Notes: generated by a model from the letters alone, not told the origin. A stretch of 64,000 bases of DNA from Xylogone sp. PMI_703 (GCA_021399445.1 JAJTUQ010000002.1:1612001-1676000); one strand, 5' to 3'; shown: positions 36,267-49,578, numbered from the stretch's first letter. Made by a program: numbers and translations.

Positions 36267-36653
36267 GCAGTGGTGTCCAGTACGTTAGCTATTACGGAGG
36301 TACATGGGTAGATTATCTGCCCAATAGTAAATGAAACACGATGATCCAATATTACTGCTAGACCTAAAATTCAGCGGAAAGCGTATCCAGACCGAGCTGT
36401 CAAAAACAGCTGTTTAAGCGTAAAGGTATCCGTGACACAGATAATAGATAAGAGTGGGATGAACATCGCATTGATAAGGGAGTCAGCGGACGGCCATTAC
36501 GGCAGATCATATGTCATAATGGCAACCTGATTTATCCTCGGCCGATCCGCATAATGGAGATATTAATAAGATATATTCGAGTTACTCGGTCGTCTTTCAC
36601 CTCAGAATCAGCTCCTCGCCTCAATCTTGCTACAGGGTGGCGAGCTGACTACA
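36267..36653. promoter_or_regulatory. Promoter region of the FAD monooxygenase with clustered GATA sites
   Basis: 387 bp. HGATAR motifs lie at 36439, 36446 and 36472 on the + strand and at 36313-36318 on the minus strand, three of them within 40 bp. About one would be expected by chance, so AreA/Nit2-type control of the downstream gene is plausible but unproven. Confidence 0.5.
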
Positions 36654-38433
36654 ATGGGTAGTGTATCAAAAGATATTCGCCATGTTGATGTCTTAATTGT
36701 TGGAGGTGGCCCTGTTGGTATGTCCTATTAACCCACCTACTCTTTTACTACTACTTACACATGCAGGCCTTATAACAGCATATCAGCTGGCGAAGTTTGG
36801 AGGTGTCTCTGTTGCCATTATTGAAAAGCATCCAAAATCTGCCCAGGATCAGTATGGCCGAGCCATCACCTTATATCCGCGCTCAAGCGAGATTCTTGAC
36901 CAACTTGATCTTGCTGATGAGCTAGCCCAGGAGTGCTTCGCCTGTAGAAGTACAGTGAGTTACGATCCGGATGGTAAAGAAGTATCGGGCCGAGGATGGT
37001 ACTTCATGGAGAATATGAAAGACACGTATTGGGGGTTTGCATTGGTTCTACGACAGAAGTATCAGGAGGATATTTTTCGGAGAAAGTTAAGAGAACATGG
37101 CGTATCGCTTGAGACACCTGTTGAACTGATGGATGTTACAATTGATGAGTCAATTGCGCCAGGAGAGCACAGAATTACGGCGAAGTTAAAAGACAGAGAT
37201 ACCGACCTGGCTTCCGTGGTCAAATGCCGCTACTTAATAGGAGCTGATGGTGGCAGGTCTTTTGTCCGCCAAGCCCTAGACATACCCTTTGATGGTAGCA
37301 TGACCGAAGATAAGTGGGTACGAATAGATGGTATTGTAGAGACAGATATGCCTAAAAATCGTTGCTACGGAGCCATCGAATCACCAACCCATGGGAATGT
37401 GTTATGGGCCGCATTAGACCGTGGAGCTACTCGAGTTGGCTTTGCATTTACGGCGGAACGCCAGAAAGCCTATAAGGAGTTTAATGAAGAAGCTGCTGTG
37501 GCAGAAGCAATTGCTTCCGTGAAGCCCTTCAACTTGAAATTCAAGGAAGTTCACTGGTATACAATATATTCCGTTGGCCAAAGGGTAGCAACGCACTTCT
37601 TCGCAAAGGACTGTGTATTTTTGGCCGGGGATGCATGCCACACTCATAGCTCAGGAGCCGCCCAGGGAATGAACACGGGGATCCATGATGCTGTAAATTT
37701 GGCATGGAAACTCTCTTTCGTCTTACGAGGGAAAGCTCCACGATCTTTGCTTGAAACATATGAGATGGAGAGACTGCCGAACGTCCAAAAGCTCATTAAT
37801 TACGACAAAGATATCTCAAGACTCATGACTATGCAGCTCCCACTTGGTTGGACCGGGGATCCAAATGCAGATCCAAATGAAGTTCTTGGGGTAGTCATGG
37901 AAGAGGCTTCTACTTTCACGTCAGGCCTGAGTATTGCATTCGAGAGCAATATGCTTAATGTGATCGGTTCACCTCCTAATGGAGGATTTTTTGTAGCGCC
38001 TGGTCAGCGGGGCCCCGATGTTGAATTACAGAAGCCGGGAACTTTCGAGGTAACAAGACTCCACAAACAGACACCAAATAATAGTATCTTTTATATTGTT
38101 CTATTTGCTGGAGAACCGGAAACAACATCTCCTAGATTAAAGGAGCTTTCAGCAGCTATAGGAGAATCTCGTTACTTCGGCAATCCGAAACTGCCAGTAT
38201 CCTGGCTAACGATTCCAGCAAAATCCGGCCCGTCTACATACGAACTTCTTGGTACGGCCCCTTTAGGCAAGACTTTCTATGACCAGAAGCAGACGGCTCA
38301 TGCTAGATATGGCATTAATGTCAAAGAAGGTGGCATTGTGATATTGAGACCAGATGGTTGGGTAGGGACCATTTGTAAACTTAGTAACGCTGTTGAAGAC
38401 ATGGAAAAGTACTTCAACGGATTCCTCCTCTAA
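36654..38433 (+). CDS. FAD-dependent aromatic-ring monooxygenase (phenol 2-monooxygenase-like)
   Basis: Two exons, 36654-36717 and 36767-38433, giving 1731 nt and 576 residues. Group A flavoprotein hydroxylases use NAD(P)H and O2 to hydroxylate phenolic or heteroaromatic substrates. Visible motifs are the Rossmann V-G-G-G-P-V-G at about 16-22, the D-G motif (I-G-A-D-G-G-R-S-F-V-R), and the second FAD motif L-A-G-D-A-C-H-T-H (D310) followed by G-A-A-Q-G-M-N-T-G-I-H-D-A. The long C-terminus (about 400-576) fits the thioredoxin-like domain of the phenol hydroxylase branch, which makes a short urate hydroxylase (HpxO type) unlikely. The intron splits the Rossmann motif. It is the last gene of the metabolic group; the substrate is unknown. 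Confidence 0.88.
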
Positions 38434-38787
38434 AAAATAAAGAAACGACAAGCATAAGGCTAGCAGAAGAAGCTTTTAAGGTATATAGGACAAGATATTT
38501 AAACTTAATTAAAAGCCTGTTCAAGCTTCCATTTGTGATATACTTCCTTTGCTTTGTTCAAAATATCATTTGTACTCTCATGTTTGTGAAGCACTGTTGA
38601 CATATGAAGTACCCACCTGATTAAGACTAGTGCGGTTTTCCCCACCATAAGAAATCGGCATCGGTGTATCTATTATCCGACATCCCACATCGCTTAGTGG
38701 CCCGCACGATTCAAGATGTTCACGAAACCGCGAGAAAACGACCCAATTTCTTTCAAACTTCATCTCGTCAACGCCAGACTCACCGAA
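38434..38787. other. Intergenic region upstream of eIF3m
   Basis: 354 bp between the monooxygenase stop and the eIF3m start. It holds the 3' UTR of the former and the promoter of the latter. An in-frame ATG at 38716 would extend eIF3m by 24 residues. Confidence 0.55.
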
Positions 38788-40140
38788 ATGTCGCCTGCAC
38801 TGCAGCAGGTCTTCATTGACGGTTCCTTCCAGGAGCTGGCGCAAGAACTTGCTGGTTACCTCAACATCGCTCCTGAGATCGAACCCCTGCTCGCGGAAAA
38901 CCAAAAAGATGAAGCGCTCAAGAAAATCGTCACGGCCTCGAGTGCCCTTAACTCTGCTCCAGAGAAGGAGTTTACTGCGGCATACAATCTCCTAGTCTAT
39001 CTCGTCCTTCAGTCACCAAATGCGAACATGTACCTTCCCCGAATCTGCGACAATCTCTCCAAGCCTATCACTTCTTCCCCAATCAACGGCGCAGGTCTTG
39101 CTCTTTCTGTTCTTACAACTATATTCAACCTCCTTCAACCCGACAATGAAGTCCGTTTCAACGTTTTCCAGGCTATTTTGCGTTTGATTAAGAGTAGTGG
39201 ATTGTGGGACACACTAAAGCCTCAACTTAGCCAACTTGATACATGGGTTGTAGAGTGGAATATTGGTGAGGAGGATCAGCGCAAGCTTTTTACACAAATC
39301 GCAGATGTTGCTGAGGAGGCTGGCGAAGAGGAGTAAGTTTATTTCAAGTTGGGCAGATTCTATGAGTTCGTCTTAGCTAATGGTTGCTTTTACAACAGGG
39401 AGTCATATAGCTACCTCATTAAGGCCCTCCGTACATTCAATCCAAAGGCATCAGCCGAGGAAGTTTCGTCTACTGATGCACAAAATTTATCACTGAAGGC
39501 ATTGAAGATTGCTCTTCTTTCAAACACCCATTTCGACTTCAGTGATATCACATCTCTCCCTACCATTCAAGCTCTCAGTGAATCGCAACCTGTTTTCTTT
39601 GAGCTGCTGGAGATTTTCTCCGAGAAGGAACTTGAGGACTATAACGATTTTAGAGATGAGCATGAGGAGTTCTTTGAGCAGGCCGGCCTGAGCAACAGCA
39701 AACTTCATCGCAAGATGAGGCTCCTCACCATGGCAAGTTTAGCCGCAAGCACAAACAGCCGCGAACTGGAATACAAGCGGATCGCCAAGGCCCTCCAAGT
39801 TCCAGCAGAAGATGTTGAGATGTGGGTTATTGATGTCATTCGTGCCGGACTTGTTGAAGGAAAATTATCACAGAAGAGCCAGGTTTTCCTCGTTCACAGA
39901 ACTACTTACAGAGTCTTTGGTGAGAAACAGTGGCGCGAGGTAGCAACAAGACTTGACCAATGGAAGACCAGCTTACGGGGCGTTCTTGAAGTTGTCAAAC
40001 GGGAGAGGGAACAGGCTGAAATCCAGAAGCAGCGCGAGCAACAAGAGGCGGATAGAAAGGTTGCTGGCACTACAAATACCGGTATGGGTGGACGGAGAGC
40101 TGGCCGGGAAAAGGATTTGGTAGAAGTAGGCACTGATTAG
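38788..40140 (+). CDS. eIF3m: Translation initiation factor eIF3 subunit m (PCI domain)
   Basis: Two exons, 38788-39332 and 39399-40140, giving 1287 nt and 428 residues. eIF3m is part of the PCI/MPN octamer of eIF3 that organises the 43S preinitiation complex. The N-terminal helical repeat region ([10 protein letters not shown] near the start) leads to a PCI domain in the second exon: [11 protein letters not shown], then the winged-helix part with [20 protein letters not shown] charged coiled tail [14 protein letters not shown] follows. The start at 38788 matches the short N-terminus known for the family; 38716 is the in-frame alternative. The intron donor GTAAGT contains what would be a TAA stop if unspliced. 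Confidence 0.94.
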
Positions 40141-40378
40141 GCGTTTTCTTCATCTTTTGTAATCTGGGGGTTTACGAAAGCATCTGGCATGGTGCAGGAC
40201 GGCACTCTAAAAGCTTGCATTAGCGACTAAGAGTTTGGTCATATAGATGACGACAAAATAAAAATGCATTGAAACATGCTCTGTCTGGAGTGTCTATGAA
40301 TAATACAATGGAATATAACGCTTGAAATCAAATACCTCCGTTCCTTTATATGGTATTACACTGTAAATGAAACGACAT

Positions 40379-41453
<1,075 letters not shown>

Positions 41454-42948
41454 GGCTGATGCGATGAAGAACTGGAAGTTTAAGGGACAGGTTGGAGATT
41501 TGATGGAGAAATAAAGGGCGACGCGGGAACTACGAGAATCCTTGGCGCCGTAATATTTCCGACAGGGGCTCAGACAGGGGCTAGCTTATTGCAACTTCGT
41601 CATCTTCCCCTTTTTGCAACTGGCAACTGAACAAATCGCTTTCGCCATTTCGATAGCATTGTATTTGCCTCTTCAACACCTGAAATTGATTGGTACTCGC
41701 GTGCTGTTGCCAAGCCAAATTTTGATGACTAGAAAACTTTAATTTAAACCTGTATTGTAGCCTCATTACGTTTACTACAATACCTAATCCTCCTACCCTG
41801 AGTCCGCAACTAGGCTAGAATAGCGTCTTCACGGCCTTACTTGGACTCCGTACTCTAGAGGCCGTCAAAATCATCCTGGAGATATTGCCTCGCACGCAAG
41901 TCTCTCTCGCAATTCCTCACTGCGTCAGTTTAGCTTTGTCTGCCCTAGGTGATATAATAGGTCCTCGACCAAAGTCCGTATAGATATAGATTATACAAGT
42001 TGCTCAGTCCCAGTGCCTGTTAATGAGATATCCGTGAACATTCATTTATGACTTTCTATTTCTCTTCCCCAACCTGTGTGATCCTCCGCTGGAGCAGTTC
42101 TATTTTATAGATATAGTTGTTCTCTCAGAGGAATCAGCAACTTTCTTGTTTAAACTCTGGCGTGATGAGGAGGGATATAGAAACTGCTAGATCAATTTTA
42201 GCTATGCAAACGATCTATCATATGGGTAAAAGGCATAACAATGTATCAATGTGAATACCCGCTGTTGCCATGTATGGCTTGCAGAGAGGATAGCGGCAAG
42301 AAGAAATAGAGATCGAGACGCAGCAGAAATGCAGACTGAGACGTATGACAAAAAGTTCTCTGTCGATTGGATAGATACATGAAAGCTCCGTTTAAAGAAC
42401 ATGTATCCGTCTTGTCAATAGATAGCTATAAGGGCGAATAAAGTGAGTATCTGCTCAAATACAGATGGCGAGCTTGTGTCAATATCACTATCTGATGACA
42501 CATCTATAACGCTATGTGGAATAAAGTTGAGGACATTATTTCGTGCTCTATTGTAGATATCTAGTTCTAGTGGATATATATATATAATAATATAATATTA
42601 TTCCCGTTAGTGCAAGAGAGATGTGATTCTAGTCTTCTAAAGGCTGCGTGATCACTTAATCACTGGGAACAAGAGATATCACAATAACGGTATAGTGAAA
42701 AATTTCAAATCAATCAATCACTGTAGTTAATATAGGAAAATAAAATCACCGTGTGAATCATACTCGCCGAGACTTTTGATATATTTGCTCCAAGATCACG
42801 CACTAGTGGTGATTGCGTCCCCTCCTGGCACCGCCATAAAGCCCCTCCTCATGTTCCCACGCTCCCCTTTACACACTCTCTCACCTTCAACCACAAACCA
42901 TCAAACTTCTAACCAGACATTCGTCAACGTATCATTTCAATCATCAAA
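41454..42948. other. Divergent intergenic region, AT-rich
   Basis: About 1.5 kb between the kinase start (-) and the small GPI-type gene (+). It should contain both promoters. An AT-only stretch lies around 42570-42600. No gene is supported. Confidence 0.5.
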
Positions 42949-43423
42949 ATGATGTTCAAGAACGCCGCTCTCGCTCTCAGCATCATGGCAGCTCTTGCCT
43001 CTACCCAGTAAGTCGGAATTTATATTGCATCATACTCTTGAGCAAACTGACATGAGATAGCCCTGATGGCGATGGCCCTGCTACCGTCACGGTCCACGAC
43101 TGTGGTTCCACCTCAGCTACCACTGAGAGCTTCAGTGTCATTTCAACTGAGGTTGGCACTTCCACTGTTGTTACCTCCGCTATTGAGGTCAGCACCACCG
43201 CTACTACCTCTCCAGCTGCAGCTACCTCTGGTACCGTTGGTTCCACTGGTGCCGCCCTTCCCACACAATCCGGTGGTCTTCCATTCAACAACACTGCTAC
43301 CATTGCTAGCTTCTCTGCCATTGGCATGATCATTGCTAGCAGCTTCGTTCTCGTGAGTTTTCCACCTCCTTTACACTTTCCATCTCTTCACTTCTCAACT
43401 AACATTATCTTTAGTTCATGTAA
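42949..43423 (+). CDS. Small secreted, probably GPI-anchored protein
   Basis: Three exons: 42949-43007, 43061-43352 and 43415-43423, giving 360 nt and 119 residues; the last exon is only 9 nt (F-M-stop). Residues 1-19 are a signal peptide (F-K-N-A-A-L-A-L-S-I-M-A-A-L-A-S). The middle is Ser/Thr/Val-rich with one cysteine (T-V-H-D-C-G-S-T). The C-terminus is hydrophobic after a small-residue/Asn patch (L-P-F-N-N-T, then A-S-F-S-A-I-G-M-I-I-A-S-S-F), as in GPI-attachment signals. Such proteins sit in the wall or plasma membrane; function is unknown. A second ATG follows directly at 42952. The codon choice is strongly C-ending, which suggests high expression. Confidence 0.75.
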
Positions 43424-46400
43424 ACGCTGCTATAGCATCCTATCTACACACTTGTTTTGTAGTGGAGGAAAAATGGATGCGAGATCTTTTCTGAGCACGT
43501 TTTGCATGTACGATAGTTAGGGGAGATGAATTCAATGCATACGCTCATTTAAAAATAACCATAAACTCACCTTTTAATACTGTGTTGTGCTTTAATATTG
43601 TGCCACGCCCGTAGAAAAGTAGCTAACTTGATAGGATGTAGTGGAATTGACCGTAGGAAATTATTGTGTACTATCATACAAAGACACTTACCATGATTAC
43701 CGAATATGAAAGGTTATATTCCAAAGGGCCCTTGCATAGGTATTTATGACGTATCCCAAGCAGGTATATACTTTTGTAGTAAAGATGTAGAATGTGTCCA
43801 TGCATCATAATGTTAAAACTGCAATATACCCGAGGTTGCAATCTGATTTTGGTGATCTTAGAGATCACGAATGACAGTAACATGACCCGGCATGCAAAAT
43901 CAAGCAGCAGGAAACCGGTACAGCGCACCTAGCGCCATAGGAGGTCCATCTATTTGGAATACGATCTACTTAATCCTTAAGTCTTTGAACCAAGAAAGAA
44001 GTACGGGTGCATATACAGGTGCACAGCAAAGTATCATCATAATCACAGCAAACATTGACATACGTAGTAGGGTCCTCCAGTCCCAACTATTGGCACCAAA
44101 AAACTCCCTAGGACAAGAGCAAACAGCTATAACAGTTACAATAGCAAGAAAAAGGAGTAGGACTGTACAGCCAATCATTGCAACCCTCTTCACAACACCC
44201 TCCCTGGAAAGGGGGGCAGAAGAACACTGCACCCAAGATCGACAGTTGATATTTTTCACTCTCCATTCTACTGACGATTTCCGTAGGTCATGGAACCTCA
44301 CATTGGCATCTCCTAGATAGGTGGTGCCAACGGGTTTCTCGCAGGAACGCTTTTATTGAGAATGTGGATTTTTTGCGTTAAAGAGGAAAGAAGGGTAGGA
44401 AGGGAGCGCGAGGGTTGATAAAGGCTGAAATTTTTTAGGTGATTAGTCATTTATTTGGTAAGTCGGTTTTTGGTTCTCAGGCCTCGTATTTTAGGTTGTA
44501 AATTATTAGTGCCTGAGGACGTAAAACTTGAACCTAAGGCATTTACTGTAAGGCTTCAAGATTCCTATTTTAGGCAATCTGGCCTCGAGATATTCTATAA
44601 TTCCATATACCTGCTTGGATGACCGAGAAGTATAAAATCCCCGTATACGGTAGATTTGTCTCTGATTTAAAAATGTAGACAGAGTGGAGAATACGAATCC
44701 TACAGTTGGGGCGCAATGAAATGATCTGTCATACTGAAGTAGCCCGCAGTGATCGACGTGACAAAATGCTCGGAAACAATATGTCCCGGAGGGATTCTGT
44801 CCTTCTTGTAGGACTTTCTAGTTCCAGAGCTAAGGGCATAGCCTCGTGATATCTCATCTACTTACGGTGGAGTATGGTTCCTCTTGAAGCTATGTACAAG
44901 TGTACAAGTGCCGTACAACGTGGGCTAGGATCGATAAGAAGCTGACAAAGGTTGGCTAGCGACAAGGCTGCTTACTTGAACCTCTCTCTCGGGACGAAGT
45001 GGATAATGTACGTGAAAATAGAATAGCTTAGCTGATGTTGTCAAAAGATCTGCTTCTTGAAACATGCAACACTCGGCATAGGAATGTTTCGAACGCTAAG
45101 ACAATCGATTTGGAATGGAAGCTGATAAAAATAGAAGCTGGGATTTCTTGCCGTCGCCAATCTTGATTTCACAATACTTAGTGAAGGGACCCTCGCTAAA
45201 TTTGCACTTTGTGGCGTTAGTCCCATCCTAAGTGCATTTACGAATTAAAAGCGACGAAGGGACGGCATTGAGAAGACTCTGGGGTAACCGAGTACGCCGA
45301 GAAGAGTGCACCGTACAGCAAAAGGTGGTGCGTAATGGTCGTCAGCGCTAAAGGCCGAAAGGCAAGAAGACAACATCAGCACTAGGGAACGGTGCCCGAA
45401 GGTGGAAAAAAATGACCATTGGGAATCTACTGTCAGCAGCATATCGCAGGATACCTTCCTCTTGGAGGCATTGGCGATGATTACAAAAATGAGAAGCGGC
45501 CGTCTGGCGCGGAACAAAGGTATACCGGGCCCGTTTCTGACTGTTTCTGCTTGCTATCAACACGAATGTACTAGCACGCGGACAGATCTCTGCCATTTCT
45601 CCATGATCACGTCCGTCTCTATCTGCGCGCCGGCTGACGACACCCGAAGTTTCGGTGGAGATGAAGGTCGGAAATGTGGTCAGCAAGGAAACGAAGATGA
45701 AGCAGATGAGAAACGATCAGGAATCACTCTCGACCTGGGTAGTGTTGGTGGCATTGTGTGAAGGTTGATATTGTTCTGCAGATGGAGGATGACATTGAAT
45801 GCAAGGCAAAAATTTGGAGGGTGTGGTGGGAGCATGAGGCGATTTGAATGCAAGCGACGGCGGCCGTCAAGGGCCTCTGTTCTGTCCTGCTCTTTTCAAC
45901 CAAGTGGCTCGTCCATTTTACCGCCCTGAAGGGAGGCTACGGAGACGAGGAGGACAGGGGTTGAGCGGGAAAGGCTTGATGATCGGGTCCTATTGGCGCC
46001 ATGACTCGAGGGGTAAATGCAGAACCCGGCCAGAACACGGCTCTGGCGTGGCCAGTAGGACACTCGTCAATGCCATGGTCCCTACAAACAGCAGGCCAAT
46101 TATGGTGATGCCTGCTGCATGCGACCGAATCATGTGCGGGCGTCAGCACTGTGATTGCGCTGGGTGAAGCGCAGGATGGCAATATGAGGGTTGGTGACTT
46201 GGGTTGATTTGATGGACTGAAGTTAAGAGAGATGCAACGGTCTCTGGTTGGGTTCGCGCCGAAGCAGAGGCTAAAGACACACTGACCAACCAAGGGAAAG
46301 GATCATGCCGGACCGGGGTAAACGTGGGACTAGGGCCGCTGCCGGTGACAGCGAATGAGCGGCCGCAGCACACCGCAGCTCCCATGTGCGAGGGACGACG

Positions 46401-47864
46401 ACGAATGATGTGCAGCGCAGTACCGCAGGAGCTGCTCAACGGCAGGCGGCAAGGACCCATCCCTGATTGGAAGGGCAGCGATCTTGGCCAGTGCGCCGAA
46501 GCACAGAATCTCAGAGCAGGACCGTACTGTGTGTACTGCATTGTCCCTCGCAGGCGCCCACCCCATAGGAAGGATGCACTGTGACTGCTGCAGTTGGAAG
46601 AAGGGTATACAATTCAATATACTGCAAATAATACCCTCACAATGCTCTCTTCTCGCTGTGGTGGGGTTTGTTGGCAGCTCCATTGGAAAAAGAGCACAGT
46701 TCTGTTCACAGGACAGTAGTTGCTGGCATGGACGGTACAGATGCTGACAGCAGTTGACGTTGCCCGAGTCAGCCTTATGTGGTTTTGCCGGAGCCACAAT
46801 GAAACGAAAGCTGCTGAGTAAAGAACTGATCGGGCCCGGGCACCGATGCTCGAGCGGGCATGATCAAGGATATGATTTGAACATACAGTGATGAGGAGAT
46901 AAATTAACTCATACGGGGCCAATATTGCAGTTGTAATAAGCCTGCGCAAAAGAACCCTTGGTATCTATTTTTCGAACCTTCTCTCTTGGCCATACTGTAC
47001 GTACAGTCCAGAAGAGGTAAAAAGAGTTTCTTGCTCTTGGGCGCTTGGCACCTGTCTCTTCCCGCCCGCGTCCGTCCTATCACCTCCTCCCGCCACCAGC
47101 CTCAGCGCATCGGGACCCTGGGGCTTGTCTTCTCTCCCCAGCGGGTGAGCCAATGAGCCAATGAGCCTCAGTCTCTCTCAGGTCTCCCAGGTCGCTCTCT
47201 CGCGCGATCTCTCCTCTTAACCCTCTGCCGCCCTCTCATTGCTGCTCTCTCCCAGTGATAGCAACCAATGCTATGGTAGATCTCGTGGCCGGACCTTCTC
47301 GACCTTCTCAACCGCTTCGTCCACTTCGACCACCTCACAGAAACCCGTCTGCATCCCCTTGCTAGACGCTCTTCTCTGGACGCCTCCCTCGGGGGTTTGC
47401 CCAAACCTTTGCACCACCTCTGTCCTAGCCTGGTGTCCCGATTTAGAAACATTCTCGAGGTACGTTCGTTTATATCGTGCCTCGACTTGCGCGCGGCAAC
47501 ACAAAACACAAAACCCTCTGTCCTCCCACCTGACCGGCCGCTGCTGGTTCTTGGGTGCTCTTTTCTCGATAGCTGGTCTCTATCTCTCCCTCTCTCTCAC
47601 TCTCCATCTCCATCCCAATTTCTCTAGTACCTCCCGTGCTGTATGTAAAGATCCTTTTACTCTGGGGCTTTTACATCTTGGATATCGGCCAGCACTTCGA
47701 AGTTGAGACATCCTTCCGCTGTCGCCCGCTCGATCTCTATCCACCCTCGACTCCTGCTCTGAGAGCGGAGAACAAGACCTCGAGCCCTCAATTATTATTA
47801 TTTTCTTATCTTTTATCTTTTTCTTACACAAATAGATTCTTTTTTTCATTTTCAATCAGCAAAA
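43424..47864. other. Largest gene-poor interval (4.4 kb)
   Basis: No secure gene. At 43966-44301 (-) an open frame of about 111 codons has two hydrophobic segments but no ATG at its 5' end; it may be an exon of an unrecognised small gene or chance. From 45.2 to 46.9 kb there are many overlapping frames in GC-richer DNA with no motif. From 47.0 to 47.86 kb the + strand is markedly pyrimidine-rich and is probably the long 5' leader of the HAM-8-like gene. One TACTGTA heptamer lies at 46993. Confidence 0.45.
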
Positions 47865-49578
47865 ATGGTTTCCTTCGGTCAGTGCACCGGTGTGCTGTGC
47901 TATGCCGTACCAGCACAAAGACATATCTTGAGTTGTCACAGCAAAACTAACACCTACACAGAAGATTCTCAAAAGAAAGGTCCTGCAGTTTTCACTCGCG
48001 AATCGTCTAGATCATCCTCAGCATCCTCGATAAAACCACCTCGAACCCCACGATTCGCCGAGGCCACCACTGTCTACTCTCCCATCGAGCCTACTGAGAC
48101 TGGTCGATCCCCATTCGACGACCCTATAGAGCCACCCAAGACCCCAAGAACGCAGTTCCACATGCCGCAAGCCCAGCCTTCAGACATTGGCTTCGGCTAC
48201 ATCTCCCAGAATGATCCCTCAAGAAATTCGCAGGGCGTGCCGGTCGAGGTGCCCCTGACTCCCGCCTCACCCCTCAAGAGCGCCATGAAAGTACCCGGCA
48301 CTCCAGGAAGGAGGATCGACAACCCTCTCAGCCCAACTTTCCGGGAAGAGCAGCTTCTCGAGAAGCACGAGAAGTCAACCGACAAGGAACAAGCAAAGGA
48401 TTTGGTAAGACAGTTCAGATTCTATTCCGAGCTAGGAGAGCGGGTTGCTAATAATAATTTGAATATAGAAAGTGAAAACTCGAGTCCGTATGGCCAAGTT
48501 CCTGCTCCGAGGCGTCAACTTTAGCTGCAGTCTTATTGTGCTGTCCATGGTCTCTGCCACCTTCTCTATCTTCAATGCGACCAGGACTCTTCCTCCAAGA
48601 AACAACCTCCCACCATGGGCGCAAAACACTAAAACTTGGCCTCAAATCACCATTCTCGTTGTTTCCTGCATCTCTTTGGCCCTATGTCTGCTCGTCTTCT
48701 TCAACTACTGGAAAGGTGGCTTCAGACGTGGTCACCAGCGTGCTGAGAAGGTGGCTGTTTACTATACGCTCTTTGCTGTAGGATTCTTCATCTTCAATAC
48801 AGTCATGTGGGGCATTGCTGCCGGTATCTTGCAAGGCTCAAAGAATAATTCCAACAACAAGGATATCTGGGGTTGGGCCTGCCTAGATAACACGAGAAGC
48901 CAACTCTTCTCTCAGGAGATAGATTATGCATTGGTCTGCAGAATGCAGTCCTGGTCTCTGATCTGCGCCTTGATTGAAATTATTCTCGAAGTTATCACCA
49001 TCCTTCTCTACAGCATCGTGTTCTACAGATACTACTCCAAGCAACGTCTGCGCAAGTCTATGGAGCTCCGCGACAAGGCCCGTTCAGATCTCTACCTCGC
49101 TCAGCTCCGCACCCAATCCGCACCCAACACCCCTGGCTTCGGTCCGCTATCACCCTCGTACTCACAGTACGTGAAATCTCCTCGATTCCCACCAACTGCA
49201 TACACAGCTGGCCCAACAGCCGAGGATGGCTTGGTAACCCCAGGCACCAGGTTCGTAGAAACCAGGCCTGACAACACCCCACTCAAGCCCTTTGCACTGC
49301 AACCACCACCGATCAAGGTCCACGCAGCATCTCCTCAGTCTCCTCAAGGTGGTTTCGAGAGCGGCCCGCTCGCGACGGAGCCTAAGAAGCAGACCATTGC
49401 GGAGAGGAGAAACAAGCACGTCGAGGCAGCCCCTGGTGAACAGACCTACGCTGCTGTCCCTATTCCTGGTGCATATGCGCCTACACCAACAACCCATTCA
49501 TTCGGCAATGTTGGTCAGGCAGTCACCAGCGAGCAGCGTGTCCATAGCCCACCAGGAAGCCCAAGAGCCTTCCGATAA
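47865..49578 (+). CDS. Multi-span membrane protein, hyphal anastomosis HAM-8-like
   Basis: Preferred exons: 47865-47877, 47962-48404 and 48469-49578, giving 1566 nt and 521 residues. The 84-nt first intron has a GTCAGT donor, a CTAAC branch site and an ACAG acceptor. It is a multiple of three with no stop, so an unspliced form would still be in frame. The N-terminal 150 residues are disordered with repeated T-P motifs (P-P-R-T-P, P-G-T-P-G-R). K-T-R-V-R-M-A-K-F-L-L-R-G-V-N-F leads into four hydrophobic helices between about 165 and 355. The cytosolic tail has many S-P/T-P sites. The protein resembles the group annotated as hyphal anastomosis protein 8 in other Pezizomycotina, needed for cell fusion in Neurospora; the symbol is tentative. 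Confidence 0.78.

Noticed and set aside
34610..38433. Purine-ring degradation cluster (urate hydroxylase, allantoinase, allantoate amidohydrolase)
   Set aside because: The monooxygenase is of the long phenol-hydroxylase type rather than the short HpxO type, and the amidohydrolase motifs fit dihydropyrimidinase better than allantoinase. The M20 gene alone would allow it.
45844..46949. Overlapping open frames of 80-155 codons on both strands
   Set aside because: Same reasons: mutual overlap, no motif, no splice structure, Cys/Arg/Ser-biased composition.
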